A model generated the notes under the pieces. It was not told the DNA's origin. It worked only from the letters and a program-made list of their open reading frames with translations, and made no database searches. Of a stretch of 64,000 bases of DNA, positions 9,149 through 17,326 are shown piece by piece (position 1 is the stretch's first letter; every line of letters starts with the position of its first letter). This DNA is from Cytobacillus firmus (GTDB taxonomy: Bacteria > Bacillota > Bacilli > Bacillales > Cytobacillaceae). The stretch is taken from positions 20,529-84,528 of the forward strand of contig NZ_JAMBOJ010000016.1 of NCBI RefSeq assembly GCF_023715565.1. Direction: 5' to 3'. The translations under genes and the position numbers were made by a program.

Positions 9149-11549
9149 GCTGATAAAAATAAATTACTCCTTAATTATCGGAACTGTTATGGTTACCGGC
9201 TTGCTTTTTCTTAGCATATTCGGGCCTATTCTGGCACCGCATTCATTAACATCGGTTTTAGAAACACAATATACAAACGGGAAGGTTCTGGCACCGCCAA
9301 TGGAGCCTTTTGAATCCTCTTCCTATCCGCTGGGCACCGATAAATGGGGTTATGATATCTTATCCATGATTTTATATGGATTAAGGTACACTGTTTTTAT
9401 TGCAGCTGCTGTGACTGTTATAAAAATGGCATTTGGAACAATTATCGGTTTGTATGCGGGCACCTTGAAAAGGACGCCAGGCTGGCTGATTGCTTTCGAA
9501 AATGCATGGAGCTATGTACCTCTGTTTCTTATCCTGTATTTTTTCCTTGCCCCAATAAGCTTCAACAGTACTCTTAAGCAAAATGTGTTAATTGTTTATT
9601 TTATTGTCATTGCGTCAGTCATCAGCATTCCAAGCATTGTATCTTCTGTAAGGCTTAAAACCGCACAGTTATATAAGTCTGTTTATGTTGAAGCTGCAAA
9701 AGCCCTGGGGGCCGGAAAACACCGTCTGATCTGGAAGCATGTTTTTCCTCAGTTAAAGGAAACGTTCCTGGTAATGTTTATACTTGAAATTGTGTACGTA
9801 ATCGCCCTTATGGGCCAGCTGGCACTAATAAATATATTTGTCGGCGGAACCATTATGAGATATGACCCCATCATCTTCCTTTCAGCAACAAAGGAACTGG
9901 CGGGATTGGTTGGTCAAGCAAGATTAAATATTTATGGCAGCACCCATATATTAATTGCACCATTAGCGGTCCTTTTACTTGCAACTGTGTCTTTCAGTCT
10001 GCTGGCAAATGGACTGAAGAACCGTTTTCAATCAAACTATCAGCGTACTCCCTGGATTAAGACTGGGCATGAGCCATTAATAAGGCCCTCCAGAAAACAA
10101 TATGGCCGAAAAAAGAAATTCTGGTCATTATCCGGCCCTAAAGCCGGCTTTGCTGCATTAGTGATTGCTTTTGCAGGTGCAGGTGTCTATGCTGTGGCTG
10201 CAAAGAATTCAAATACAGGCGTCCAAAGCGGCAGCAAGGCGGATTATAAAATTGATCTGGAAATGAACGCTGAAGGCTATTTTACTGCTAATGCAAATAT
10301 TCAGTTGAAAAACAAATCAGATAATAACTGGAATGAGCTTATCTTTTATTTCATTCCGAATGTTTTTAAAGAGGGACATTCATTTGATTCTGTTGAAGGA
10401 TCGTCTGAAGCGAAGATCGAAAAAGTGACAGTGAATGGGCAAAAAGCTTCTTTTAAGCTGGATGGTGATACGCTGACAATAAACTTAAAACCGGAAATGA
10501 AAGATAAAAGCAGACATAAGGTGGAGATCCAATATGGATTTACAGTACCAGAGGGAGGCAGCCGTTTTTCAAAAGCAGGCACAAATTATTATCTTGCTCA
10601 ATGGTACCCAATGGCTGCAGTCTATCAAAAAGGCAAATGGAACAAAGAGCCTTATATGGAGGGGCTGGAAACATTTCATACAGGCTTCTCTGATTTCAAA
10701 GTTTCCTATAAGCTGCCTGAAGGGTATTCCCTGGCTTCTACAGCAGAAATAGATCCGGCAAAAGGAAAAAATGAGGGGACAGTTAAAGCTAAAAAGGTCA
10801 GGGATTTCTTCATTGCAGTCATGAAGGATATGAAAGTGTATGAAACGGAAGCGCAAGACGGTGTGAAGGTCAGACTATTTTCAAAAGGGAATCATGACAA
10901 AAACCCGGAAGCATCGTTAACACTGGCTAAAAAAGCACTATCTTTCTATCAGAATAAAATTGGAGATTACCCGCATGAGCAGCTTGATATTGTTTTGGAT
11001 GAAGGGCAATTCATGGAATATCCCGGTATAGTCACTATAAATCCTTATATTGATGATAAAAGGTTTTATGATATTTCTATTGTCCATGAAATTGCTCATC
11101 AGTATTTTTATGGAGCAGTAGCCAATGACCCATACAACAATGCGTGGATTGATGAAGGAATCACTGAATTTGCCACCTCTATGTATTTCTATGCAGGACA
11201 AAATCAAGCTGAACAGCAGGCATTTGGCATCTCCCATTATCGGATGGAGGCAATCGAGGAAGCTGGTTTAGGCAGGCAATATTCAAATGTGCCGGTTAAT
11301 GAGGTAAAGCATACAGGATATATTTATGGTCAGCCTGCTCTGGAGATTTTACAAATGATTCAGGAAAAGTATACCTTGAAAGGGGAATCTCCAAAGGATG
11401 TGGGGATGCAGTTCCTGTCCGATTACTATCAGAAATTCCGCTATAAAGAGGTCGATACGAAGGAGTTTATATCCTTCACAAAGGATTACTTCAGTGTTCC
11501 GACAGGCTATTTCAATAATTGGATTGATACATCTAAACTGAACAGTTAA
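9141..11549 (+). CDS. OppC-type ABC permease fused to M1-family metallopeptidase
   Basis: 802 residues in one uninterrupted frame. Residues 1 to about 300 are an OppC/DppC-like permease: one N-terminal membrane span, an LGTDKWGYDILSMILYG motif and the EAA loop YVEAAKALGAGKHRLIWKH. After a basic linker (about 315-335) comes another hydrophobic span (AGFAALVIAFAGAGVYAVAA), then an extracytoplasmic M1-like domain with a beta-rich N-terminal part, an FMEYPGI motif at the GAMEN position, zinc motif H649-E-I-A-H653 and third ligand E672 (HExxH-x18-E), all intact. The layout predicts a periplasm-side aminopeptidase tethered to a transporter subunit, perhaps trimming peptides before uptake; that coupling is inference. 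Start ATG 9141 lies inside the upstream permease's end. Confidence 0.88.
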   Translation: MNKLIKINYSLIIGTVMVTGLLFLSIFGPILAPHSLTSVLETQYTNGKVLAPPMEPFESSSYPLGTDKWGYDILSMILYGLRYTVFIAAAVTVIKMAFGTIIGLYAGTLKRTPGWLIAFENAWSYVPLFLILYFFLAPISFNSTLKQNVLIVYFIVIASVISIPSIVSSVRLKTAQLYKSVYVEAAKALGAGKHRLIWKHVFPQLKETFLVMFILEIVYVIALMGQLALINIFVGGTIMRYDPIIFLSATKELAGLVGQARLNIYGSTHILIAPLAVLLLATVSFSLLANGLKNRFQSNYQRTPWIKTGHEPLIRPSRKQYGRKKKFWSLSGPKAGFAALVIAFAGAGVYAVAAKNSNTGVQSGSKADYKIDLEMNAEGYFTANANIQLKNKSDNNWNELIFYFIPNVFKEGHSFDSVEGSSEAKIEKVTVNGQKASFKLDGDTLTINLKPEMKDKSRHKVEIQYGFTVPEGGSRFSKAGTNYYLAQWYPMAAVYQKGKWNKEPYMEGLETFHTGFSDFKVSYKLPEGYSLASTAEIDPAKGKNEGTVKAKKVRDFFIAVMKDMKVYETEAQDGVKVRLFSKGNHDKNPEASLTLAKKALSFYQNKIGDYPHEQLDIVLDEGQFMEYPGIVTINPYIDDKRFYDISIVHEIAHQYFYGAVANDPYNNAWIDEGITEFATSMYFYAGQNQAEQQAFGISHYRMEAIEEAGLGRQYSNVPVNEVKHTGYIYGQPALEILQMIQEKYTLKGESPKDVGMQFLSDYYQKFRYKEVDTKEFISFTKDYFSVPTGYFNNWIDTSKLNS

Positions 11550-11567
11550 GCCCAGCTTAGATAACCC

Positions 11568-11608
11568 AAACAAAAACAAGCAGGCATGATACTGCTTGTT
11601 TTTGTTTA
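11568..11608. terminator. Terminator after the permease-peptidase gene
   Basis: 16-bp stem (AAACAAAAACAAGCAG / CTGCTTGTTTTTGTTT) with an 8-base loop; A/T-rich arms allow use from either side, between convergent genes. Confidence 0.88.
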
Positions 11609-11636
11609 ACCAGATTCTATAAAAGTGCAGCCAGAA

Positions 11637-12107
11637 TCACTTCTCATCGATCAGGATTCTTTTTCCCTGCTGCTTAGGTACTGTAATTTGCAAAAGACCA
11701 TTTTGGTAAACCGCTTTTACTTTCTTTTCATTAACTGGCTGTGGAAGCGGAATTGTCCGGCTGGAACGCTGCATGCTTTGCTGCCTGCGGAAAATTTTGT
11801 TTTTTTCATCTTCTTCCGTTATTATCTCAGAGGATTTAACTGAAATGGTTATATAATTATCCAGGATATCAATCTGTATTTGCTCTTTATTTATTCCCGG
11901 AAGTTCCGCACTAATGATGTGTTCCTTTTCAGTTTCAGCAACATCAACATGGAAGGAAGAAGAAGCCGGGAAGGGATTTTTAAAGAAATCATCCATTGTC
12001 TGCAGAAATCCTCTGCCAGGTTTTTCATGGAAAAGCTGATTCATTGATCTCATCAAATCCCCAAATGGTTCGTTTCGATCCTTTTTCTTTGGATCCTCCA
12101 TATCCAT
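11637..12107 (-). CDS. Hsp20/alpha-crystallin family protein, possibly CotM/CotP-like
   Basis: 156-residue small heat-shock protein. The alpha-crystallin domain (about residues 50-145) opens SSFHVDVAETEKEHIISAEL and contains PGINKEQIQI; it closes with the conserved GLLQITVP. The C-terminal IxI motif appears as ILI in GKRILIDEK. A GAGGGG site precedes the ATG; a second in-frame ATG lies two codons later. The upstream region carries a sigma-K-like promoter, hinting at a mother-cell, coat-related role as for CotM/CotP in B. subtilis rather than a general chaperone; that assignment is inference. Confidence 0.85.
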   Translation of the reverse strand: MDMEDPKKKDRNEPFGDLMRSMNQLFHEKPGRGFLQTMDDFFKNPFPASSSFHVDVAETEKEHIISAELPGINKEQIQIDILDNYITISVKSSEIITEEDEKNKIFRRQQSMQRSSRTIPLPQPVNEKKVKAVYQNGLLQITVPKQQGKRILIDEK

Positions 12108-12137
12108 CCATCCCCTCTCAAACAGGATTTTTCAACA

Positions 12138-12165
12138 TATCGTATGCCGCCTATTGGGTGGATGT
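12138..12165 (-). promoter_or_regulatory. Candidate sigma-K promoter for the Hsp20 gene
   Basis: On the minus strand: AC (12165-12164), 17 bases, then CATACGATA (12146-12138), a full match to CATANNNTA. The start point would be about 25 bases before the start codon. Confidence 0.55.
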
Positions 12166-12189
12166 TCCTGTTGAATAATCAGGAAAAAG

Positions 12190-12214
12190 AAAAAACCGCA
12201 AGTTGCGGTTTTAA
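12190..12214 (-). terminator. Terminator of the Crp/Fnr-family gene
   Basis: AAAACCGCAA / TTGCGGTTTT hairpin followed on the minus strand by a T-rich run. Confidence 0.8.
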
Positions 12215-12903
12215 AATATTGTCTCTAATAGTTGATCAGGGTTTATGATTAAATGTCCATCCTGGTCTGTTTCAATTAACATTTCTTTTTTCATTTTGGT
12301 TAAAGTCCTGCTGACCGTTTCCCTTGTGGTGCCAATCATATTAGCCAGGTCTTTATTGGTAAAGTCCCCTTTTAAAACAAAGGTGCCGTTTTCAAGCTTT
12401 TTTCCATGCATTTTGGCAAGCCGGATAAGCAATTTAATGATTTGCTCGTAAGTATTGTTTAAAATTTGCGATTCCAGGCGCTCCTGCAGATCGACAATCT
12501 TCTCGCCAAGGACTTTAAACACCTTAATACATAACTCCGGATTTTCTATAAGCACCTTTTCAAATTGCGAAATGGGCACAACTACGAGCTGAGCGTTTTC
12601 CAGCACCTCGGAAAAAGCCGGGTACCCGCCTTTTCTAAAGAATCCCACGTGAGGGAACATCTCGCCTTTTGCCAGGATGGCAACAATCTGTTCTTTACCA
12701 CTAATATCACTTCTATAAATCTTAACTCTGCCGTTGTTAATAAAATAAACATTATCCAGCGGGTCGTCCTGCAGAAAAACATGACTTCCTTTTTTCCATT
12801 CCCGTGATATGGATATCTCAACTACTTTATCCAGTTCTTCGCTGTTCAGCTCTTTAAAAAGAGAGAACTGGGAAAGAACTGCCTTAATTTCTTCTGTTTT
12901 CAT
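12211..12903 (-). CDS. Crp/Fnr-family transcriptional regulator
   Basis: 230 residues: a cyclic-nucleotide-binding-type beta barrel (about 10-120), a long dimerisation helix (about 120-150), and a winged helix-turn-helix with the recognition segment NMIGTTRETVSRTLTKM (about 185-202). The TRETVSR core is the Crp/Fnr DNA-contact motif, which predicts operators of the TGTGA-N6-TCACA kind. Only one Cys is visible (in the dimer-helix region), so it lacks the four-Cys iron-sulfur set of FNR; a cAMP-type phosphate-binding motif is not evident either. Signal unknown. Two matching operators occur in this window, at 27116 and 34056. It stands alone, between Hsp20 and a divergent-oriented permease pair. 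Confidence 0.9.
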   Translation of the reverse strand: MKTEEIKAVLSQFSLFKELNSEELDKVVEISISREWKKGSHVFLQDDPLDNVYFINNGRVKIYRSDISGKEQIVAILAKGEMFPHVGFFRKGGYPAFSEVLENAQLVVVPISQFEKVLIENPELCIKVFKVLGEKIVDLQERLESQILNNTYEQIIKLLIRLAKMHGKKLENGTFVLKGDFTNKDLANMIGTTRETVSRTLTKMKKEMLIETDQDGHLIINPDQLLETIF

Positions 12904-13004
12904 AATCCACCTCTTGCTTCTGTCCTATTAAGCTTATTGTAACAAAAAATATTAATAACGTTTATATTAAGAAAAGCTTATTTTAATAATCCCTGCTGGG
13001 TCAT

Positions 13005-13922
13005 CTAAATATATCGGACCTTCCTGGTGAAAAATGATTTTAATCCCTCTGCGAATATATTAAAAGTTAAGATGGCATAGGTCATGGCAAATGCCGAGAA
13101 AAAAGGAATCCAAATTGGGCCTCTTATATCCTCAAAGGCTTTCATCATCATCATTGGCCAAGAAATCGAATTATTGACCAATTGCCAATCTCCTGTCATG
13201 GATTGAACAAAATCCTGCGAAATAAAAATGCCGACAAACCCTAATTGACCAAGCAGAAACATGACTTTTCCAAGATCAGTAACCATATATACAAGAAGCT
13301 TACTATATAAAAGAGGAAGATAGTATATTCTGAAAAGCCTGTATGGTGAAGCTCCGGCAGCAATCCCTCCATATATATACTCTTTAAATGAAATCTGATC
13401 AAATTCCAGCTTTATCATTTCGGCAGCACGGGGCATTTCTGCCAGAGCAATAATAAGGAGCAGGAATAAGGGGCGGTATTCACTCAGTAAAAATGGCGGC
13501 AGCATGGCAAGAAGCATGATAATGATGATGGTTGGAATATATGACAGCAGTCCATTCAGCCATTTTAGCAAAAGGTGTGTACCCAGCCATTTTTTGTGTG
13601 CAAGAAAGGAGAGCGGAATGGCCAGTACATAGCGAAGGACAGTTATACAGGCAACAAGCAAAATGGTTTCTTTTGCTCCCAGGATGATCAGGCTGAGTAT
13701 ATCCCGTCCGCTTTTGTCAGTGCCCAATATGTAATCCTCTGATGGCGGATAAGGCGGTATAACTGGCTTCTTTTCCTCATTTAGGATGTATGTAATCGTT
13801 GTTAGCTCACGGTCAACAAATGGAAGATATGGTCCTGCAAATGTGATTGCCAGCAATAGCAGCAGCAAAAAGGTTCCTAAGCAAAATAAAGCATGTTTCC
13901 TGATCCATAATAAAAATCGCAT
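13005..13922 (-). CDS. ABC transporter permease, OppC/DppC-like
   Basis: About 305 residues with an N-terminal membrane span after MRFLLWIRKH, the LGTDKSGRDILSLIILGA motif typical of OppC/DppC, and five further hydrophobic segments. The ATPase-contact loop is KEYIYGGIAAGASPYRLF. The frame is open to an ATG at 13955 inside the upstream gene, and GTG 13931 is possible; ATG 13922 gives the usual family N-terminus. Second gene of a permease pair whose stop and start regions overlap. No peptidase domain is attached, unlike its relative at 9141. Confidence 0.83.
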   Translation of the reverse strand: MRFLLWIRKHALFCLGTFLLLLLLAITFAGPYLPFVDRELTTITYILNEEKKPVIPPYPPSEDYILGTDKSGRDILSLIILGAKETILLVACITVLRYVLAIPLSFLAHKKWLGTHLLLKWLNGLLSYIPTIIIIMLLAMLPPFLLSEYRPLFLLLIIALAEMPRAAEMIKLEFDQISFKEYIYGGIAAGASPYRLFRIYYLPLLYSKLLVYMVTDLGKVMFLLGQLGFVGIFISQDFVQSMTGDWQLVNNSISWPMMMMKAFEDIRGPIWIPFFSAFAMTYAILTFNIFAEGLKSFFTRKVRYI

Positions 13923-13927
13923 CTCCC

Positions 13928-14821
13928 TCACACCCTTTCCTTTTGGACGAGCCATAATTTTGCTGTCTGTGAAAGGATAATAGTTAAAAACATGATGAAG
14001 AGGAAGGGAAGCATTAGGGACAGTGCCTTAATTTCATCATTAGATGATATGCTGAATAGAAGTTCCTTGCCTGCCCCGTTATAGCCTGCCAGCTTTTCAA
14101 TGATTGGAAGGCTTGATAGGATATAGAGCATCACCAGCTGCGCCTGGTTCATAATGGGGGACCAGCAATTCCAGAGCATGTGAAGAAGTGCTTTAAAGTG
14201 GCCAAGCCCTTTTGCATATGCTGTGCGGACATACTCTTCGCCCATTTCATTTTCAAGAGCAGCCGATGTAAAACGGGACATGTGCAAAAATGGAAACAGG
14301 GATAATGAAATGAGCGGCAAAAAAAAGCTATACCAATTTTCATGTCCATATAGCTTAAAGTGCGGAAGACCATGCTGCATCATCAGAATGAAAAGATACT
14401 GTATGGCAATAAACAGAAAAAAATCGGGTATGGAAGAAAACATCCAGGAAAGAAAATTCTGGAGTTTCCCGGTGAATTTTGTTCTCCGGTAAAATTGGAC
14501 AGCACCCATTAGTGTGCCAAGAAGCATGCTGACCATGAAAGCAGGCAGAACAATTTTTAAGCTGCGCGCAACAAATATTCCAGCTTCATCACTAACTGGG
14601 CGTCCGGTGCGGGCTTCCCCTAATCCTTTTTCAGTTAAAATATGGCCTGTGAAATCTTCAATTCTTTCCACATACAGTTCAAAGCTGAAGGGGTAATCTG
14701 CTTCAATTTGAAAGGCCGATAAAAAGGTTAATTCCTTTTCTCTTGGAAGAAAAAGAATCAGGATAAATCCAATAATAATTAACATAAATACACCTGTTGA
14801 TTTTAAAATGCTTTGCAGCAA
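13928..14821 (-). CDS. ABC transporter permease, OppB/DppB-like
   Basis: 297-residue membrane protein. N-terminal span, a long extracytoplasmic loop (about residues 30-80), then several spans with the EAA loop EEYVRTAYAKGLGHFKALLH near residue 195. TTG start behind GAGGTGA. First gene of the minus-strand permease pair; no binding protein or ATPase gene follows. It mirrors the plus-strand pair starting at 8285, suggesting an old inverted duplication or a shared function. Confidence 0.83.
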   Translation of the reverse strand: MLQSILKSTGVFMLIIIGFILILFLPREKELTFLSAFQIEADYPFSFELYVERIEDFTGHILTEKGLGEARTGRPVSDEAGIFVARSLKIVLPAFMVSMLLGTLMGAVQFYRRTKFTGKLQNFLSWMFSSIPDFFLFIAIQYLFILMMQHGLPHFKLYGHENWYSFFLPLISLSLFPFLHMSRFTSAALENEMGEEYVRTAYAKGLGHFKALLHMLWNCWSPIMNQAQLVMLYILSSLPIIEKLAGYNGAGKELLFSISSNDEIKALSLMLPFLFIMFLTIILSQTAKLWLVQKERV

Positions 14822-14984
14822 GACTTCACCTCATTTGAGAAAAAATGGATATATTATATTCTCTTATATTTAGAACTTTCAGTCAATTTTTTCTGTGAAT
14901 CTGAAAAAAAGAGCAAAGACTTAAAGGCTTAATAGGAATTTTCCATAAAAAGTTAATAGAAATTAAGAGTTTGCTCTGTTAGAA

Positions 14985-14998
14985 CGAACGTTTATTCG
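14985..14998. promoter_or_regulatory. Possible LexA (SOS) box upstream of mrfA
   Basis: CGAACGTTTATTCG: left half-site CGAAC is perfect and the right half ATTCG differs by one from GTTCG; 12 of 14 positions fit the Bacillus consensus. It lies 28 bases before the mrfA start, where a promoter would be. Confidence 0.45.
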
Positions 14999-15025
14999 AT
15001 AGAATAGAAACATGAGGTGAAATAG

Positions 15026-17326
15026 ATGAAAGTGCGAAAAAATTTGCCTGAAATCATGAAAGAGCTAATATCTGAACAGCAATATAAAGAGAATATTGTC
15101 CATTGGCACACAATAGAAGAAAAAGAGGCTAAAACTGCCAGTCTTCCGGAAAACATTCATCCATCATTAAAGGATGCACTGCAAAAAAGGGGCATTTCAA
15201 GGCTTTATACACATCAGAAAACATCTTATCAGACAGTCATGAATGGGGACAGTCTGGTAGCAGTTACTCCAACGGCATCTGGAAAAACGCTTTGCTACAA
15301 CCTTCCAGTCCTGCAGACGATCGTAAATGATCCGGATGCAAGGGCGCTTTATATGTTTCCGACAAAAGCATTGGCTCAGGACCAAAAAAGCGAAATCAAT
15401 GAAATCATCCAGGAGTCCGGATTGGATATAAATTCCTATACATATGACGGGGATACACCGGCAAACATCCGTCAAAAAGTTCGCAGGGCCGGGCATGTGG
15501 TTATTACAAATCCGGACATGCTTCACTCGGCAATATTGCCCCATCATACAAAGTGGGTATCCTTGTTTGAAAATTTAAAGTATGTGGTCATAGATGAACT
15601 TCATATTTACAGAGGTGTATTTGGCAGTCATGTAGCAAATGTTATTCGCCGCCTCAGGCGCATTTGCCGTTTTTATGGCAGCGACCCCATTTTTATCTGT
15701 ACATCTGCAACAATAGCCAATCCTCTGGAGCTGGCAGAAAAGCTTACTGAAAAGCCGATGAAACTCGTGGATAATAATGGAGCACCAAGCGGGAAGAAAC
15801 ATTTTGTATTTTATAATCCCCCAATCGTCAATAAACCGCTGAATATCAGAAGAAGTGCAACTCTCGAAGCGAGAAAGCTCGCAGGAGAACTTCTGAAAAA
15901 TAAAATCCAGACCATTGTATTTGCAAGAAGCAGGGTCAGAGTCGAAATTCTTTTGACGTACCTCCAGGAGCTGGTCAAACATAAACTGGGGCCTAAAGCT
16001 ATTCGGGGTTATAGGGGCGGTTATTTGCCAACCCAGAGACGGGAAATTGAAAAAGGACTGCGTTCAGGGGAGATCTATGGAGTTGTCAGCACAAATGCCC
16101 TTGAACTGGGAGTGGATATCGGACAGCTGCAGGTTTGTGTCATGACCGGCTACCCCGGTACCATTGCCAGCTCATGGCAGCAGGCTGGACGTGCAGGCAG
16201 AAGGCATGGTGAATCGCTTGTTATTATGGTGGCAAGCTCCAGTCCGCTGGATCAATATGTTATTCAAAATCCTGATTACTTTTTTAATAAAAGTCCTGAA
16301 ACAGCCAGAATAAATCCGGATAACCTTATTATTCTGGTTGATCATATCAAATGTGCAGCCTATGAGCTCCCTTTTAATGCCGGGGAATGTTTTGGCACTT
16401 TTGAAACTGAAGAGGTATTGGAATACCTGGCGGAGGAAAGGGTGCTTCATCAGAACGGGGATAAATTTTATTGGATGAAAGACTCATTTCCTGCCCACAA
16501 CATCAGTCTCCGTTCAGCATCACAGGAAAATGTTATCATAATTGATCAGTCAGATATTGCGAATGTAAAAGTAATTGGTGAGATGGACCGCTTTTCCGCT
16601 ATGACCCTTCTTCACGATGAGGCAATCTATCTTCATCAGGGAACCCAGTTTCAGGTGGAAATGCTTGATTGGGAAGAGAAGAAAGCATTTGTCAGGGAAG
16701 TGGATGTGGACTATTTTACCGATGCTAATCTGGCAGTAGAGCTTAAAGTGCTTGAGCAGGATAAAATCAGGTCGTCATCCATTGGAGAGATTGGCTTTGG
16801 AGATGTCAGTGTTGTAGCAATGGCAACAATATTTAAAAAAATCAAGTTTGAAACACATGAAAATATCGGATCCGGTCCAATAACACTCCCTGAAGAAGAG
16901 CTCCATACAAGCTCAACCTGGCTTTCGTTTAACCCGGAGTCGCTGAATTATAAGCAGGACCGGCTTGAACAGGGACTCATTGGAACAGCACATGCGCTTA
17001 AGCATATTGTGCCGTTATTTGTTATGTGCGATCCTCAGGACGTTCATGTTATCCCGCAAGTGAAAGCTGCCCATAATGAAAAGCCGACGATCTTTTTCTA
17101 TGACAGGTATCCTGGCGGTGTAGGATTAAGTGAGAAAATTTTCGGGGGAATCGAACATATCATGAACGAAACGATGGAAATGGTATGCAGATGTGCATGT
17201 GACCATGGCTGTCCTTCCTGCATAGGAACAGATACCTCATCAGAAACGGCCAAAAAAGACGTACTCAGGATTCTCGGCTCTTTAAAAAATGGCGTTAATA
17301 GCGCAGGTGATAGAATTGTCCATTAA
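15026..17326 (+). CDS. mrfA: DEAD/DEAH-box helicase MrfA (YprA)
   Basis: 766-residue superfamily 2 helicase. Walker A TPTASGKT at residues 81-88, Walker B/DELH at 190-193, SAT (CTSATIANP), and the C-terminal helicase lobe with QQAGRAGRR motif VI. The last third is a DUF1998-type domain carrying a Cys cluster (CRCACDHGCPSC near 721-732) that binds zinc. In B. subtilis MrfA works with exonuclease MrfB in repair of mitomycin C damage. ATG with GAGGTGA eight bases ahead. The mrfB start lies within its 3' end, so the pair is translationally coupled. Confidence 0.93.
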   Translation: MKVRKNLPEIMKELISEQQYKENIVHWHTIEEKEAKTASLPENIHPSLKDALQKRGISRLYTHQKTSYQTVMNGDSLVAVTPTASGKTLCYNLPVLQTIVNDPDARALYMFPTKALAQDQKSEINEIIQESGLDINSYTYDGDTPANIRQKVRRAGHVVITNPDMLHSAILPHHTKWVSLFENLKYVVIDELHIYRGVFGSHVANVIRRLRRICRFYGSDPIFICTSATIANPLELAEKLTEKPMKLVDNNGAPSGKKHFVFYNPPIVNKPLNIRRSATLEARKLAGELLKNKIQTIVFARSRVRVEILLTYLQELVKHKLGPKAIRGYRGGYLPTQRREIEKGLRSGEIYGVVSTNALELGVDIGQLQVCVMTGYPGTIASSWQQAGRAGRRHGESLVIMVASSSPLDQYVIQNPDYFFNKSPETARINPDNLIILVDHIKCAAYELPFNAGECFGTFETEEVLEYLAEERVLHQNGDKFYWMKDSFPAHNISLRSASQENVIIIDQSDIANVKVIGEMDRFSAMTLLHDEAIYLHQGTQFQVEMLDWEEKKAFVREVDVDYFTDANLAVELKVLEQDKIRSSSIGEIGFGDVSVVAMATIFKKIKFETHENIGSGPITLPEEELHTSSTWLSFNPESLNYKQDRLEQGLIGTAHALKHIVPLFVMCDPQDVHVIPQVKAAHNEKPTIFFYDRYPGGVGLSEKIFGGIEHIMNETMEMVCRCACDHGCPSCIGTDTSSETAKKDVLRILGSLKNGVNSAGDRIVH

